This document shows positions 63,436-64,000 of a DNA stretch of 64,000 bases, piece after piece (within the stretch, counting starts at the first letter, position 1; the number at the start of each line of letters is the position of its first letter). The stretch is from NCBI RefSeq assembly GCF_036013935.1, contig NZ_CP107902.1, forward strand, positions 2,451,001-2,515,000, written 5' to 3'. The stretch comes from Streptomyces sp. NBC_00461. GTDB lineage: Bacteria; Actinomycetota; Actinomycetes; Streptomycetales; Streptomycetaceae. A model generated the notes under the pieces. The model did not search any database, had not been told where the DNA came from, and saw nothing but the letters and a program-made list of their open reading frames with translations. The position numbers and the translations under genes were made by a program.

Positions 63436-64000
63436 TTAGGCGGGTTCTCCGGTGGCCTTTTCGACGAGGGTGAGGAGGGTGGCCAGGTCGTCGGGGCGGG
63501 TGTGGGGGTTGAGGAGGGTGGCCTTGAGCCAGAGGCGGCCGTCGAGGCGGGCCCGGCCGAGGACGGCGCGGCCCTGGTGGAGGAGTTCTCTGCGTACGGC
63601 GGCGATGGCGTCGTCGGTGGTGTGTGCGGGCCGGAACAGGACCGTGCTGATGGTGGGCCGGTCGTGGAGTTCGAAGCCGGGGTGCTCGTGGACGAGGGCG
63701 GCGAACTCCTGGGCCCGGTCGCAGACTTGGTCGACGAGGGCGCCGAGGCCGGTGCGGCCGAGGGTCTTGAGGGTGACGGCGATCTTGAGGACGTCGGGGC
63801 GGCGGGTGGTGCGCAGGGAGCGGCCGAGGAGGTCGGGGAGACCGGCGGCGGTGTCGTCGTCGGCGTTGAGGTAGTCGGCGTGCTGGGTGAGGGCGGCGAG
63901 GTCGCGGGGGTGGCGGACCGCGAGGATGCCCGCGGCGACCGGTTGCCAGCCGAGTTTGTGCAGGTCGAGCGTGATGGTGTGGGCGTGGTCCAGGCCGGCG
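63436..64000 (-). CDS. desA: 3' part of a DesA-like PLP amino-acid decarboxylase
   Basis: The window ends inside this gene; 187 C-terminal residues are visible. They open with ITLDLHKLGWQP, the group-II decarboxylase motif whose Lys binds PLP, and continue RRPDVLKIAVTLKTLGR and TISTVLFRP. In desferrioxamine synthesis DesA turns lysine into cadaverine, the substrate of DesB. The chain stops at TAA 63438-63436 after TGEPA, 97 bases before desB. The N-terminal two thirds and the promoter lie outside. Confidence 0.85.
   Translation of the reverse strand, partial: AGLDHAHTITLDLHKLGWQPVAAGILAVRHPRDLAALTQHADYLNADDDTAAGLPDLLGRSLRTTRRPDVLKIAVTLKTLGRTGLGALVDQVCDRAQEFAALVHEHPGFELHDRPTISTVLFRPAHTTDDAIAAVRRELLHQGRAVLGRARLDGRLWLKATLLNPHTRPDDLATLLTLVEKATGEPA

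Overview
The window is a high-GC actinobacterial chromosome segment, almost certainly Streptomyces. GC is very high with strong third-position bias, GTG and TTG starts are frequent, stop-start overlaps are common, and the gene content is typical: XRE/DUF397/ATPase regulatory triad, SPW_0924-family protein, DUF6343, four-domain ribosomal protein S1, ANTAR regulator. The central part (coaE, PAC2, rpsA, methyltransferase, hrpB, polA, FdhF/YdeP, thioesterase, liv operon, ANTAR regulator, pyk) has a gene order I recognise from Streptomyces core chromosomes.

Layout. 1-16.9 kb: MocR/PdxR regulator, XRE-DUF397 pair with a divergent RsbW-like ATPase, ABC exporter, DUF899 protein, cytochrome P450, amidohydrolase, endonuclease/exonuclease/phosphatase protein, SAM methyltransferase, NarL-type two-component pair, FUSC protein. 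16.9-25.6 kb: nucleotidyltransferase, RidA, gamma-carbonic-anhydrase-like protein, GNAT, and a GntR-controlled operon (NCS1 permease, Asp/Glu/hydantoin racemase, MBL hydrolase), then prolyl aminopeptidase and a type-5 uracil-DNA glycosylase. 25.6-34 kb: PP2C phosphatase, S4 RNA-binding protein, DoxX, acyltransferase, TPR protein, coaE, PAC2, rpsA with a near-consensus promoter, and a divergent methyltransferase. 34-48.8 kb: hrpB, DUF3068, secreted lytic transglycosylase, DUF4184, a 72-bp repeat array beside a small gene, polA, an FdhF/YdeP molybdoenzyme and a thioesterase. 48.8-58 kb: a complete branched-chain amino acid ABC transporter (substrate-binding protein, two permeases, two ATPases), an ANTAR response regulator, tRNA-Leu(CAA), a free-standing HTH-LAGLIDADG endonuclease-like gene and pyk. 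58-64 kb: SIMPL protein, Tat-exported 5'-nucleotidase, SGNH hydrolase, and a lysine N-hydroxylase preceded by the 3' part of a PLP decarboxylase (desA/desB-like), cut by the window edge.

Most of the window is ordinary core metabolism and regulation. The points most worth a second look are: the LAGLIDADG gene directly behind the tRNA-Leu terminator; the repeat array that copies a small gene's last codons and stop; the methyltransferase whose N-terminus has no canonical start; the perfect 16-bp palindrome in the permease/GntR intergenic region; the XRE-DUF397-ATPase locus with nested inverted repeats; and the desA-like 3' end, where an early stop leaves a repeat-coded tail in another frame that ends exactly on the desB start.
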